A DNA stretch of 64,000 nucleotides. Origin: Hamadaea flava. GTDB taxonomy: Bacteria; Actinomycetota; Actinomycetes; Mycobacteriales; Micromonosporaceae. Numbering within the stretch: position 1 is the stretch's first letter; each line of letters begins with the position of its first letter. Below are positions 31,714 to 43,163 of this stretch, in pieces. The stretch covers positions 5,270,001 through 5,334,000 of the forward strand of contig NZ_JAMZDZ010000001.1 in the NCBI RefSeq assembly GCF_024172085.1, in the 5' to 3' direction. The notes below the pieces were generated by a model. That model made no database searches, was not told the origin of the DNA, and saw only the letters and a program-made list of their open reading frames with translations. Made by a program: the position numbers and the translations under genes.

Positions 31714-32504
31714 TGGATCCGCTGCTCGTCGACCGCGCCGCCGGTGTCGTGACGTTGACGATGAACCGCCCGGACGCGATGAACGCGCTGGACGTGCCGT
31801 TGAAGGAGGCCCTCCGGGACACCCTCGCGTCGCTGGCCACGGACGCGTCGGTACGCGCGGTGGTGCTGACCGGCGCAGGGACCCGGGCGTTCTGCGTCGG
31901 CCAGGATCTACGCGAGCATGTCGGTTTTTTGCGAAACGGCGATGAGACTCCCCTGAGGACGGTCGCCGAGCACTACAACCCGATCGCGCTCACCCTCGCC
32001 ACCCTGCCGGTGCCCGTGATCGCCGCCGTACGCGGTGCGGCCGCCGGAGCGGGCGCGTCGTTGGCGCTGCTCTCGGACTTCCGGATCGGCGGCCCGTCGA
32101 CGAGCCTGCTGATGGCCTTCGCCAAGGTCGGCCTGGCCGGCGACACCGGGGCGTCCTGGATACTGCCGCGGCTGGTCGGCCACGCGAAGGCGGTCGAGCT
32201 GCTCATGCTCGCCAAGCCGGTACGCGCCGGCGTCGCCCTCGAACTCGGGTTGCTGACGCGACTTGTCGACGACGACGAAGCCGTCCTCCCGGCTGCCCAG
32301 GAGTTGGCCGCCCAGCTCGCCGAGGGGCCGACTCGGGCGTACGCGGCGATCAAGCGGGAACTGGTCGAGGGCGCGGCCGGATCGCTCGCCCAGGCGCTGG
32401 CGGTCGAGGCGGAGGCGCAGGCCGATTGCGGTTCTACCGCTGATCATCGCGAGGGAACCTTCGCCTTCGTCGAGAAGCGGCCGCCTGCCTATAGTGGGGC
32501 GTGA
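31713..32504 (+). CDS. Enoyl-CoA hydratase/isomerase family protein (PaaG/EchA-like)
   Basis: A 263-residue crotonase-fold enzyme. VVTLTMNRPDAMNALD opens the fold, FCVGQDLREH contributes to the first oxyanion region, and VIAAVRGAAAGAGASLALLSDFRIG is the central crotonase signature. The second catalytic carboxylate of hydratases is replaced in the FAKVGLAGDTGASWILPRLVG segment, where Asp near 144 would suit a PaaG-type isomerase. Coupled to the PaaX-type regulator, so a role in phenylacetate or related aromatic acyl-CoA catabolism is plausible, not certain. Confidence 0.85.
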   Translation: MDPLLVDRAAGVVTLTMNRPDAMNALDVPLKEALRDTLASLATDASVRAVVLTGAGTRAFCVGQDLREHVGFLRNGDETPLRTVAEHYNPIALTLATLPVPVIAAVRGAAAGAGASLALLSDFRIGGPSTSLLMAFAKVGLAGDTGASWILPRLVGHAKAVELLMLAKPVRAGVALELGLLTRLVDDDEAVLPAAQELAAQLAEGPTRAYAAIKRELVEGAAGSLAQALAVEAEAQADCGSTADHREGTFAFVEKRPPAYSGA

Positions 32505-32707
32505 GCAAGAAGTCCTGGCTGGTGAACGTGGCGCTGCCGATCGAGGCCGACTCGGCGGCGGAGGCGGTCGGCGAATACTGGCGTTACGTGGGCGAACTCG
32601 GCTCCGCCGAGCTGCCGGCTTACGTGTCGCCGGTCGGTGACGAACTTGCCATGATCCCCTTCGTCGCCGGCGAGGTCGTCAATCTCGACCCGGAAGAGGA
32701 CGACTGA
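32501..32707 (+). CDS. Small conserved hypothetical protein
   Basis: A 68-residue acidic protein, SKKSWLVNVALPIEADSAAEAVGEYWRYV... to NLDPEEDD. GTG start in a GTGA overlap with the enoyl-CoA hydratase stop, hence translationally coupled. Alternating beta-alpha-beta pattern, no cysteine or membrane segment. I do not recognise a named family; coding is supported by the overlap and codon pattern. Confidence 0.7.
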   Translation: MSKKSWLVNVALPIEADSAAEAVGEYWRYVGELGSAELPAYVSPVGDELAMIPFVAGEVVNLDPEEDD

Positions 32708-32835
32708 CGGTCTGGACGGGCCTTGCTGGACGTGCAATCATCGATATGAGGTAACTCTTCGGCCGCGCGCCATGCCCCTTGAGGCGCGCGGCTTTTCCCT
32801 GCTCAGAGCCCATATGGGTGCGGGACTGGCCGATG

Positions 32836-33402
32836 CTAGGAGCGGTCGGTGTCCCACTCGTCGTCGAAGCCCTCGCGGCGGGTCGACCGCAGCTCCTTCT
32901 GATGGTGCTTGCGCTCCAGCTGAGTCCGGCGATGCGCCGCCTCGTCCAGCTCCTCGGCCAGCCGCGACAGCTCCGAGCGGAGGAAGTCCCGGGTCGCCAC
33001 CTCGCCGACCGCGATCCGCAGCGCCGCGATCTCCCGAGCCAGGTACTCCGTGTCGGCCTTCTGCGCCGCCGCCCGCTGCCGGTCCTGTTCTAGCGACACC
33101 CGGTCGCGGTCGGCCTGGCGATTCTGCGCGAGCAGGATGAGCGGCGCGGCGTACGAGGCCTGGAGGGACAGGATCAGGGTCAGGAAGGTGAACGTGTAGG
33201 GGTCGAACCGCAGGCCGGCCGGGGCCAGCGTGTTCCACAGGATCCACAGCGCGATCACCACGGTCATCCAGACCAGGAACTGCGCCGTGCCCATGAACCG
33301 GGCGATCGCCTCCGACCAGCGGCCGAACGCCTCCGGGTCGAAGCGCGGAATGTGCACTCGGCCCGGTTCGCGCGGCTGGTCCAGCCGCCGCCGCTCAGCC
33401 AT
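32836..33402 (-). CDS. DUF1003 membrane protein
   Basis: A 188-residue protein with the DUF1003 core: two membrane helices (FLVWMTVVIALWILWNTLA and TFLTLILSLQASYAAPLILLAQNRQ) followed by RQADRDRVSLEQDRQRA and a long charged coiled-coil C-terminus. Function of the family is unknown. The ATG overlaps the preceding CBS/MgtE-N gene by 8 nt; coupling with this protein is common in actinobacteria and suggests a shared role in membrane or Mg2+ physiology. Confidence 0.88.
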   Translation of the reverse strand: MAERRRLDQPREPGRVHIPRFDPEAFGRWSEAIARFMGTAQFLVWMTVVIALWILWNTLAPAGLRFDPYTFTFLTLILSLQASYAAPLILLAQNRQADRDRVSLEQDRQRAAAQKADTEYLAREIAALRIAVGEVATRDFLRSELSRLAEELDEAAHRRTQLERKHHQKELRSTRREGFDDEWDTDRS

Positions 33403-34627
33403 GACGCTCTCGCCAGTCTTCCGGCAGCAGGTGGTCGAGCAGGTCGTCGACGGTGACCGCGCCGAGCAGCCGGTCACCGGCGTCCACGACAGGCATCGCG
33501 ACCAGGTTGTACGTCGCCATCCGCCGGGTGATGTCGGCCAGCGTCGACTCCGGCTCCAGCGGGTCGATGTCGTTGTCGACGATGCCGCCCAGCATGGCGG
33601 CCGGCGGCTCCCGGAGCAGCCGCTGGAAGTGCACCATCCCCAGGTAGCGGCCGGTCGGCGTGGCCATCGGCGCCCGGGCGACGAAGACCTGCGCCGCGAC
33701 GGCCGGGGAGACCTGCGGCTCGCGTACGCGGGCCAGGGCCTCCGCCACGGTCGCGTCCGGGGTGAGGACCACCGGCTCGGAGGTCATCACGGAACCGGCG
33801 GTGCCCTCGGCGTAGATCATGAGGGCGCGCACGGACGCCGACTCGTCCGGCTCCATGAGGTCCAACAGCACCTGCTGCTCGACCTGGGGCAGCTCGGCCA
33901 GCAGGTCGGCGGCGTCGTCCGGGTCCATCTCCTCCAGCACGTCGGCGGCGCGTTCCCGGTCGAGCAGCGCGATGATCTCGACCTGGTCCTGTTCGGGGAG
34001 CTCGGCGATGACGTCGGCGAGGCGCTCGTCGTCCAGCGCCTTGGCGACCTCGTTCCGCCGGGGATCGGGCATCTCCTGCAAGGCGTGGGCGAGGTCGGCC
34101 GGGCGCATCTTCTCCAGCACCGCCAGCAGCGACTCCGTGCCCTGCTCGGCCACCGGGGTCAGCAGCCCCTGCACCTCGTCCCACTCCACCTGATGGATCT
34201 GACCGCGCCGGCTCAACCGGCCGGTCACCTCGCGTACGGCGAGCCGGGTGAGCTTCCACTCGCCGGTCCGGTCCGGTTCCATCGCGACGTCGAGGACGGT
34301 CGCCGGCTTGTCCCGGTCCGCGATGGTGACCCGGCGGTCCAGCAGCTCCTCCAGGACCAGCATCTCGCCAGGCCGCTTCTCGAACCGGCGCAGGTTGAGG
34401 GTGCCGGTGTTGAGCATGACGCTCTCGTTGTCGATCGAGGTCACCCGCCCGATGGGCAGGAAGATCCGCCGGCGCATGGGCATCTCGGCGACGATGCCGA
34501 CGACCCGGGGCGGCTGTGAGGTGACCCGGGCCACGGCGTCGCGTACCCGACCCACCAGGTCGCCGTTCGGATCGAAGACGGCGAGGCCGGCGAGCCGGGC
34601 GACGTAAACCCTGGTCGTCGTGGCCAC
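33395..34627 (-). CDS. MgtE N-domain / CBS-pair protein without transporter domain
   Basis: A 410-residue soluble protein: PRC-barrel-like beta region at the start (VYVARLAGLAVFDPNGDLVGRVRDAV), MgtE N-terminal superhelix (ALDDERLADVIAELPEQDQVEIIALLDRERAADVLEEMDPDDAADLL), then two CBS motifs (VMTSEPVVLTPDATVAEALARV, LPVVDAGDRL-type VAMPVVDAGDRLLGAVTVDDLLDHLL). The five-helix MgtE transport domain is absent, so it is a sensor/regulator rather than a channel. The GTG start has TAGGCT ending 6 nt upstream (leaderless). Operon with the DUF1003 gene. Confidence 0.88.
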   Translation of the reverse strand: MATTTRVYVARLAGLAVFDPNGDLVGRVRDAVARVTSQPPRVVGIVAEMPMRRRIFLPIGRVTSIDNESVMLNTGTLNLRRFEKRPGEMLVLEELLDRRVTIADRDKPATVLDVAMEPDRTGEWKLTRLAVREVTGRLSRRGQIHQVEWDEVQGLLTPVAEQGTESLLAVLEKMRPADLAHALQEMPDPRRNEVAKALDDERLADVIAELPEQDQVEIIALLDRERAADVLEEMDPDDAADLLAELPQVEQQVLLDLMEPDESASVRALMIYAEGTAGSVMTSEPVVLTPDATVAEALARVREPQVSPAVAAQVFVARAPMATPTGRYLGMVHFQRLLREPPAAMLGGIVDNDIDPLEPESTLADITRRMATYNLVAMPVVDAGDRLLGAVTVDDLLDHLLPEDWRERHG

Positions 34628-34736
34628 CTCAACAGCCTAATCGGACTCCCGGCGCGTTACGCACAAGATCCCCGCCCCGGACCCATGAGGAAATGCACGT
34701 GCGGGTGAAGGCCCTGATCAGGCAGGATTGCCCGCC

Positions 34737-36437
34737 GTGGGATACGTGGATGTGGCCGGTGTCGCGCACACCCTGCCGGACGGCCGGGTGCTGTTCTCCG
34801 ACGTCTCGTTCCGGGTCGGCGAGGGCGCCAAGGTGGCCCTGGTCGGGCCGAACGGTGCCGGCAAGACGACGCTGCTGCGGATGGTGGCGGGCGACCTGCC
34901 GGTGAAGACCGGTGTGGTCAGCCGATTCGGCGGGCTGGGCATCATGCGGCAGTTCATCGGCATGCTCGGCCACGGCCGCGCGGCCGGTGGCGCGCTCGGC
35001 GACGACACCGTCCTCGCCGAGCTGGCCCTCTCGCTCGCCCCGCCCCTCGTCCGCGACGCGGGCGAACGCCTGGCGAAAGCGGAACGGGAGCTGGCGTCCG
35101 CCGAGTCGCGGGGCCGCTTCAGTCGCTCCGCCGAGCAGGCCCAACTCCGGTACGCCGACGCGCTGACCGCCTGGGGCGAGTCGGGCGGGTACGAGTTCGA
35201 GGTGCTCGCCGACACGGTCAGCACCCTCGTGCTGGACCTTCCGTGGGACCGCACCCGGGACCGCCCGGTGCGTACGCTCAGCGGCGGCCAGCAGAAGCGG
35301 TTCGCCCTCGAACTGCTGCTCCGAGGGCCGGAGGAGGTCCTGCTGCTCGACGAGCCGGACAACTTCCTCGACGTGCCGGCCAAGCGCTGGTTGGAGAAGC
35401 GGCTCCGGGAGTCGGAGAAGTCCGTGCTCTACGTCTCGCACGACCGGGAGCTGCTGAATCAGACCGCCGACCGGGTCGTGGCCGTCGAGGGCAACTCCGC
35501 CTGGGTGCATCCCGGCGGCTTCGCGAGCTGGCACGACGCGCGGTACGCCCGGCACGAGAAGATGGAGGAGGACCGCCGTCGCTGGGACGAGGAGCACGAG
35601 AAGCTCCGCCAGCTGATGCTGATGTACAAGCAGAAGGCGGCGTACAACTCGGACATGGCCTCGCGCTATCAGTCGGCGATGACCCGGCTGCGCAAGTTCG
35701 AGGAGGCCGGCGCCCCGCCGCTGCCCCCGAAGGACCAGGAGATCAAGATGCGGCTCTCCGGGGGCCGCACCGGCAAGCGCGCGGTCATCTGCGAGCAGCT
35801 GGAGCTGGAGAACCTGACCTTCCCGTTCGATCTGGAACTCTGGTACGGCGACCGGCTCGCCGTGCTGGGCGCGAACGGCACCGGCAAGTCCCACTTCCTG
35901 CGGCTGCTGGCCCGGGGCGGGACCGAAGGCGTCACGACGAGCGTTGACGGCGGTACGCACGCCCCGGTCGCCCACGGCGGCGTGGCTCGGCTCGGTGCAC
36001 GTGTCCTACCCGGGCACTTCTCGCAGACGCACGATCGACCGGAGTTGTTCGGGCGTACCCTCGTGGACATCTTGTGGCGCGGTGACGAGCATCGCCAGGG
36101 AATGGACCGGCACGCGGCCATGCGGGCCTTGGACCGGTACGAGCTGGCTAAGCAGGGCGACCAGAAGTTCGACACGCTGTCGGGCGGGCAGCAGGCCCGA
36201 TTCCTGGTGCTGCTGCTGGAGCTGTCCGGGGCGACGCTGCTGTTGCTCGACGAGCCGACCGACAACCTCGACCTCGCCAGCGCGGAGGCGTTGCAGGAGG
36301 GTCTGGCGAAGTTCGAGGGGACGGTGATCGCCGTGACGCACGACCGGTGGTTCGCGAAGTCCTTCGACCGGTTCGTCGTCTTCCAGGGTGACAACGAGGT
36401 CGTCGAAACCCCCACCCCTATCTGGGACGTCCGATAG
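34737..36437 (+). CDS. ABC-F family ATPase
   Basis: A 566-residue protein with two ABC ATPase domains and no membrane part. Domain 1: LVGPNGAGKTTLLRMV, signature TLSGGQQKRFALELLL, Walker B VLLLDEPDNFLD. Domain 2: VLGANGTGKSHFLRLL, signature TLSGGQQARFLVLLLEL, Walker B LLLLDEPTDNLD. Between them lies a charged coiled linker (EKMEEDRRRWDEEHEKLRQLMLMYKQKAAYNSDM). ABC-F proteins act on ribosomes; whether this is a housekeeping or resistance type is not evident. GTG start 9 nt after gcagga; a TTG three codons upstream overlaps that site. Confidence 0.9.
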   Translation: MGYVDVAGVAHTLPDGRVLFSDVSFRVGEGAKVALVGPNGAGKTTLLRMVAGDLPVKTGVVSRFGGLGIMRQFIGMLGHGRAAGGALGDDTVLAELALSLAPPLVRDAGERLAKAERELASAESRGRFSRSAEQAQLRYADALTAWGESGGYEFEVLADTVSTLVLDLPWDRTRDRPVRTLSGGQQKRFALELLLRGPEEVLLLDEPDNFLDVPAKRWLEKRLRESEKSVLYVSHDRELLNQTADRVVAVEGNSAWVHPGGFASWHDARYARHEKMEEDRRRWDEEHEKLRQLMLMYKQKAAYNSDMASRYQSAMTRLRKFEEAGAPPLPPKDQEIKMRLSGGRTGKRAVICEQLELENLTFPFDLELWYGDRLAVLGANGTGKSHFLRLLARGGTEGVTTSVDGGTHAPVAHGGVARLGARVLPGHFSQTHDRPELFGRTLVDILWRGDEHRQGMDRHAAMRALDRYELAKQGDQKFDTLSGGQQARFLVLLLELSGATLLLLDEPTDNLDLASAEALQEGLAKFEGTVIAVTHDRWFAKSFDRFVVFQGDNEVVETPTPIWDVR

Positions 36438-36439
36438 CG

Positions 36440-36514
36440 GTGATCATCGCGCCAGCCATGCTGTAACGACGGACATTCTGCCGCCTGAAACAGCATGGCC
36501 GGCGCAATGATCAC
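36440..36514. terminator. 25-bp hairpin between convergent ABC-F and chitinase genes
   Basis: Arms 36440-36464 and 36490-36514 (starting GTGATCAT and ending ATGATCAC) with two A/C mismatches on the + strand. On the minus strand both become G-U pairs, so the hairpin is fully paired only in the chitinase transcript. Confidence 0.7.
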
Positions 36515-36517
36515 GCG

Positions 36518-37828
36518 TTAGGAGAGGCCGGTGTGGATGGCACTGGTCAGGTCGGCCGAGGCGGTGTCGCCGTCGAGCGACCACGCCATCGTCCCGCCGA
36601 GCCCGTTCGCCTTGACGTACGCCGTCTTCTGCGCGATCGAGCGAGTGTCGTCATAGGACCAGAAGCTGGTGCCGCTGAGCTTCCAGACCGCCCCGGCGAC
36701 CGGGTCGTAGTAGGTCGGGCCGCTCTTGATGATGATCTTCTTGTAGTCCTCGATGCCGTTCTCGTACGTGCCGCGCGCGGGTCCGGTCGAGGTCTGATAG
36801 AGCCCATTGTTCGCAGTGGAGACGCCGGCCCAGCCGCGCCCGTAGTAGGGGATGCCGAGGACGAGCTTGGCGGCCGGGGCGCCCTGCGCGCGGTAGTGCT
36901 GGATCGCCTGGTCGGCCGAGTAGCGCTGCGGCGCCGGGTCGGCTGCGGGGGAGTAGAGCTGACTCTGGTGGTTCGACGTCGACTCGTACGCCCCGTGCAG
37001 GTCGTAGCCCTGTACCGTGCCGAAGTCCAGGTAACCGAAGACGGCGGGGTCGATGCCGGCGTCGATCTTCGCCGGGTCGGCCGGGAGGAACGCGGTCAGC
37101 GAGAAGGTCCGCCCGATCTGCGCCCCGTACGCGTCGAGCTGGGCCCGGAACTCGGCCAGCAGCGCCACGAAGTTCGCCTTGTCCGCCGGCCGGATGGTGT
37201 TGCCGGGGTTGCCTTCCGAGGCGGGCCATTCCCAGTCGACGTCGAAGCCGTCGAAGACCCCGTACGCCGATCCCGGTCCACCTTGGACGGAGCTGCCGAT
37301 GAGCGGCAGGTTGCCCTTGAGGAACATGTCGACGCAGCTGGCCACCATGGCCTGCCGCGACGCCGGGGTGAGGGCGGCGTCCGACAGGTACTTCGACCAG
37401 GACCAGCCGCCGATGGACATCTGGACCTTCAGGCCGGGGTGCAACGCCTTCAGCTTGCGCAGCTGGTTGAAGTTCCCCGCGAGCGGAGTGTTGTACGCGT
37501 CGGCCACGCCGTCGACGGAGTCGCCCGCCTTGTAGCGCTTCTGGTAGTCGGCCCACGCATCGCCCACGCCCGCCGCGTTCGCTTCGAAGCACTTGCCGTC
37601 GGCCCCGACGTTGGCGAAGGCGTAGTTGATGTGGGTGAGCTTGTCGGCCATGCCGGAGGTGTGGACGTTCTTCACCTGGAAGTCGCGCTTGTAGATGCCC
37701 CACTGGGTGAAGTAGCCGACCTGCACGTAACCGGGTGCCGAAAGGTCGGCCGACGAGGCGGTGGCGACGGCGGGAACGCTGGTGAACAGGACAGACGCGG
37801 CGAGGGTGAGCGCGAGGGCAGCCCGCAC
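36518..37828 (-). CDS. Secreted GH18 chitinase
   Basis: A 436-residue chitinase with a signal peptide (RAALALTLAASVLFTSVPAVATASS) and a single GH18 barrel. The catalytic DxxDxDxE motif is FDGFDVDWEWP, with Glu as the acid; SIGGWSWSKYLSDAA and the YDLHGAYE and MAWSLDGD strands are also present. No chitin-binding module is seen. It would degrade extracellular chitin, a common soil-actinobacterial carbon and nitrogen source. The GTG at 37828 has a perfect ggaggt 5 nt upstream; the longer frame is not supported. It diverges from the thiamine riboswitch. Confidence 0.93.
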   Translation of the reverse strand: MRAALALTLAASVLFTSVPAVATASSADLSAPGYVQVGYFTQWGIYKRDFQVKNVHTSGMADKLTHINYAFANVGADGKCFEANAAGVGDAWADYQKRYKAGDSVDGVADAYNTPLAGNFNQLRKLKALHPGLKVQMSIGGWSWSKYLSDAALTPASRQAMVASCVDMFLKGNLPLIGSSVQGGPGSAYGVFDGFDVDWEWPASEGNPGNTIRPADKANFVALLAEFRAQLDAYGAQIGRTFSLTAFLPADPAKIDAGIDPAVFGYLDFGTVQGYDLHGAYESTSNHQSQLYSPAADPAPQRYSADQAIQHYRAQGAPAAKLVLGIPYYGRGWAGVSTANNGLYQTSTGPARGTYENGIEDYKKIIIKSGPTYYDPVAGAVWKLSGTSFWSYDDTRSIAQKTAYVKANGLGGTMAWSLDGDTASADLTSAIHTGLS

Positions 37829-37931
37829 GAGATACCTCCATGTGTCGAAGCGTGAGCTGAAGGTATATTCGGAAACTTTGTTAACCAACGGACGAAGAGC
37901 TGAGCCACTTGTCACGCCTGTGACGGTCGGC

Positions 37932-37961
37932 TTGCCTTTCGCCACCGAGCGTGCTTACTCT
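37932..37961 (+). promoter_or_regulatory. Promoter of the thiamine operon
   Basis: TTGCCT (37932-37937), 18-bp spacer, TACTCT (37956-37961). The predicted start near 37968 would place the transcript just before the TPP aptamer. Confidence 0.5.
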
Positions 37962-37972
37962 GCGCGGGACAA

Positions 37973-38058
37973 CCCACGGGAGTCCGGTGCACCGGGCTGA
38001 GAGGGGGCTTGGTAGCCCCGACCGTAGAACCTGATCCGGATCATGCCGGCGCAGGGAG
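37973..38058 (+). ncRNA. TPP (thiamine pyrophosphate) riboswitch
   Basis: THI-box conserved segments are present in order: ccggtgcaccgggCTGAGAgggg (first helix and pyrimidine-sensor CUGAGA), a variable stem (gggcttggtagcccc), then GAACCTGATCCGGATCATGCC and GGCGCAGGGAGG. The final purine run gcagggagga is also the ribosome site of thiE (ATG 38066), so ligand binding probably hides the ribosome site, i.e. translational control of the thi operon. Confidence 0.95.
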
Positions 38059-38065
38059 GAGTGCA

Positions 38066-38767
38066 ATGCGGGCCACCCGTCCCATCCCTCGGCTCCACGT
38101 GGTGACCGACTCGGTCGACATCGCGCGTGCGGCCCTTTCCGGTGGCGCGCCACTGATCCAGGTCCGCGTGGAGGACTCGGTCAGCGATCGTGCCCTCTAC
38201 GACCTCGCGAGCAGGATCGCGCCGTTGTGCGCGGAGCGCGGCGCGATCTGCGTCGTGAACGACCGGCCGCACATCGCGGTCGCCCTGCGTACCGCGGCTG
38301 TCCATGTCGGAGCCGACGACCTGCCGGTGCACGCGACGCGTACGGTCCTCGGCGGCAGCGGCCTGATCGGGGCGAGTGCGCGTACTCCCGAACGCGCCCG
38401 GCAGGTCATCGCGGAAGGCGCGGACTACCTCGGCTGCGGCCAGGTCAATCCCAGCTTCACCAAGGACGTCGCGACCAACGTGATCGGCCTCGGCGGGCTG
38501 ATCGCCGTGGTCGGCGCGGCGGTGGGCGTACCGGTCATCGCGATCGGCGGGCTCACCCTGGCGGACGTCCCGTCGGTGCTCGCGGCGGGCGCGTACGGCA
38601 TCGCGGTGATCGGGGCGGTCCGCGACGCGGCCGACCCCGCGTCCGCCACCTCCGCCTTGCTCGCGGCGGTCACCGCCGATCGGCGGCAGATCAGGGATCA
38701 GGGCCGAATCACCGGTCAAGATTCGACCGGGAACCCTGATCCAGCGACTGAGGGGACCCGGCGATGA
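38066..38767 (+). CDS. thiE: Thiamine-phosphate synthase
   Basis: A 233-residue TIM-barrel enzyme joining hydroxymethylpyrimidine diphosphate and thiazole phosphate. Motifs: PLIQVRVEDSVSD, VVNDRPHIAVAL, VHVGADDLPV (phosphate and Mg binding), YLGCGQVNPSFTKD and VPVIAIGGLTLADVPSVLAAGAYGIAVI. Residues from about 210 on (RDQGRITGQDSTGNPDP...) are encoded by palindromic repeat A copy 2, so the natural C-terminus probably ended earlier. First gene after the TPP riboswitch; its stop overlaps thiO (ATGA). Confidence 0.93.
   Translation: MRATRPIPRLHVVTDSVDIARAALSGGAPLIQVRVEDSVSDRALYDLASRIAPLCAERGAICVVNDRPHIAVALRTAAVHVGADDLPVHATRTVLGGSGLIGASARTPERARQVIAEGADYLGCGQVNPSFTKDVATNVIGLGGLIAVVGAAVGVPVIAIGGLTLADVPSVLAAGAYGIAVIGAVRDAADPASATSALLAAVTADRRQIRDQGRITGQDSTGNPDPATEGTRR
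38695..38742. repeat. Palindromic repeat family A, copy 2 (inside the thiE 3' end)
   Basis: The right arm (38717-38742) is identical to that of copy 1. The left arm keeps GGATCAGGG and GAATC but has lost several bases. It lies in frame within the last codons of thiE. Confidence 0.85.
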
Positions 38768-39737
38768 GGGTCGCGGTGGTGGGCGCCGGTCCGATCGGGC
38801 TCGCGTGCGCGTGGCGGCTCGCCCAGCGTGGGCACGCGGTCACCGTCCACAGCGACGGCACGCTGGGCGCCTGGCACGCGGCCGCGGGCATGCTCGCCCC
38901 GGTCGCCGAGGCCGCGTTCGGCGAGCACCGCCTCACCGAACTCCTGGTCGCCTCGGTCCGCGCCTGGCCGGCCTTCGCGGCCGAGCTGGGCGACGTCGGC
39001 TTCGCCCGGTCCGGCTCGCTGCTGGTCGGCGTCACCCCCGCCGACCAGGCCGAGATCGCTCGCTATCGCTCCTACCAGGACAGTCTTGGGCTTCCCGTCG
39101 ACGCCCTGTCCGCGGTCGAGGTGCGGCAGCGGGAGCCCGCTCTCCAGCCAGGGGTACGCGCAGGGGCGTACACGGAGATCGATGCTCAGGTGGACCCGCG
39201 CCGGTTGGTCGAGCGCCTGACCTCGGCCGTCGGAGCGGCCGGAGTCGCCACGGCTGGGCAAGTGCGGGACCTGTCGGAGGTGGACGCCGACGTGACCGTG
39301 GTCGCGGCCGGCTGCGGCACCGCAGCCCTCACCGGCCTGCCCATCCACCCCGTACGCGGGGAGACCCTGCGCCTGCGGGGCGGCCCGAAGCTGACCCACC
39401 TGATTCGCGGATACGTCCACGGCCGCCACGTCTACCTGGTGCCTAGGCCGGACGGCGAGCTGGTCGTCGGGGCGACCTCGACGGAGGACACCGATCCCCG
39501 GCCGAGCGCCGGGGGCGTGCACGAGCTGCTGAGCGACGCGATCGCCCTGGTGCCCGGCGTACGCGAGGCGGTGTTCACCGAGGTCACGGTCGGCTTCCGG
39601 CCGGCGACGCCGGACAACCTGCCGATCGTCGACGTCGTGCGACCCGGTTTGGTGGTCGCCGCGGGGCACTACCGCAACGGGATCGCGCTGACACCGTGGA
39701 CGGCCGAGCGTGTCGTGACCTTGGTGGAGGCGGCCCG

Positions 39738-39741
<4 letters not shown>
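38764..39741 (+). CDS. thiO: Glycine oxidase ThiO
   Basis: A 325-residue FAD-dependent amine oxidase supplying dehydroglycine for thiazole synthesis. It shows an N-terminal dinucleotide motif, [36 protein letters not shown], then PVRGETLRL and [34 protein letters not shown] at the C-terminus, typical of ThiO. Overlaps thiE and thiS by 4 nt each. Confidence 0.93.
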
Positions 39742-40699
<958 letters not shown>

Positions 40700-40748
40700 C
40701 TCACTCTTTGTCCGACAACGGATCATCCGAGCAGGCGACGGTGAACGC

Positions 40749-41540
40749 ATGAAGACCCCACCAGTCGCCCTCACCGTCGCCGGCTCCGATCCGGGCGGGG
40801 GCGCGGGCATCCAAGCCGACCTCAAGGTCTTCGCCGCCCACGGGTGCTACGGGACGAGCGTCATCACCGCGTTGACCGCGCAGAACACGCTCGGCGTCCA
40901 GGACCTCTACCTCATCCCGAGCCCCGTCGTGGGTACGCAGCTCGCCGCGGTCCTCGACGACATGCCGGTGGCGGCGGCCAAGGTCGGCATGCTCGCCTCC
41001 GCCCAGGCCGCGGCCGAGGTGGCGGCCCGGGCCCGCAACGGGGCGTTCCCCCATCTGGTCATCGATCCCGTGCTGCGTGCCTCGACCGGCCGGAGCCTGG
41101 GCGTACGCGCGGCGATCGAACGGCTCCTCCCGTACGCGACGGTGCTGACGCCGAACCGGGAGGAGGCGTCCGCCCTGGTCGGCTGGGAGGTCACCACCGC
41201 GGCCGACATGGCGGGCGCGGCCTCGCAGCTCGCCTCGGGGCGAGGCGACGTCACCATCGTGATCACCGGCGGGGACATGCCCGGCGACGACTCCGTCGAC
41301 GTCGTGTGGACGCAGCACGGTGCGAAGTCGCTGCGTGCCCGGCGGGTGCCGACCCCCAACAACCACGGCACCGGATGTACCTTCTCCGCCGCGATCACCG
41401 CGTTGCTGGCGCACGGCGCCGAAGTGGAGAACGCCATCCGGCTGGCCAAGGAGTACGTCGCCCGCGCGCTCACCGGCGCGGTCGATTGGCGGCTCGGCGC
41501 CGGAGCCGGGCCGCTCGATCACTTCGAATGGCGGCGCTGA
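40749..41540 (+). CDS. thiD: Hydroxymethylpyrimidine (phosphate) kinase
   Basis: A 263-residue ribokinase-fold enzyme that phosphorylates HMP and HMP-P. It opens [29 protein letters not shown], has [18 protein letters not shown] and the [16 protein letters not shown] anion hole with catalytic residues. 49 bp after thiG, same strand. It supplies the pyrimidine substrate to ThiE. Confidence 0.94.
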   Translation: MKTPPVALTVAGSDPGGGAGIQADLKVFAAHGCYGTSVITALTAQNTLGVQDLYLIPSPVVGTQLAAVLDDMPVAAAKVGMLASAQAAAEVAARARNGAFPHLVIDPVLRASTGRSLGVRAAIERLLPYATVLTPNREEASALVGWEVTTAADMAGAASQLASGRGDVTIVITGGDMPGDDSVDVVWTQHGAKSLRARRVPTPNNHGTGCTFSAAITALLAHGAEVENAIRLAKEYVARALTGAVDWRLGAGAGPLDHFEWRR

Positions 41541-43157
<1,617 letters not shown>

Positions 43158-43163
43158 GCGGTT

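Noticed and set aside
34728-34736. TTG at 34728 as the ABC-F start
   Set aside because: It overlaps the only purine-rich ribosome site; GTG at 34737 has proper spacing.
37911-37924. GTCACGCCTGTGAC inverted repeat in the chitinase/thi divergent region
   Set aside because: Arms are only 5 bp and in the orientation opposite to a CRP site; too short to claim as an operator.
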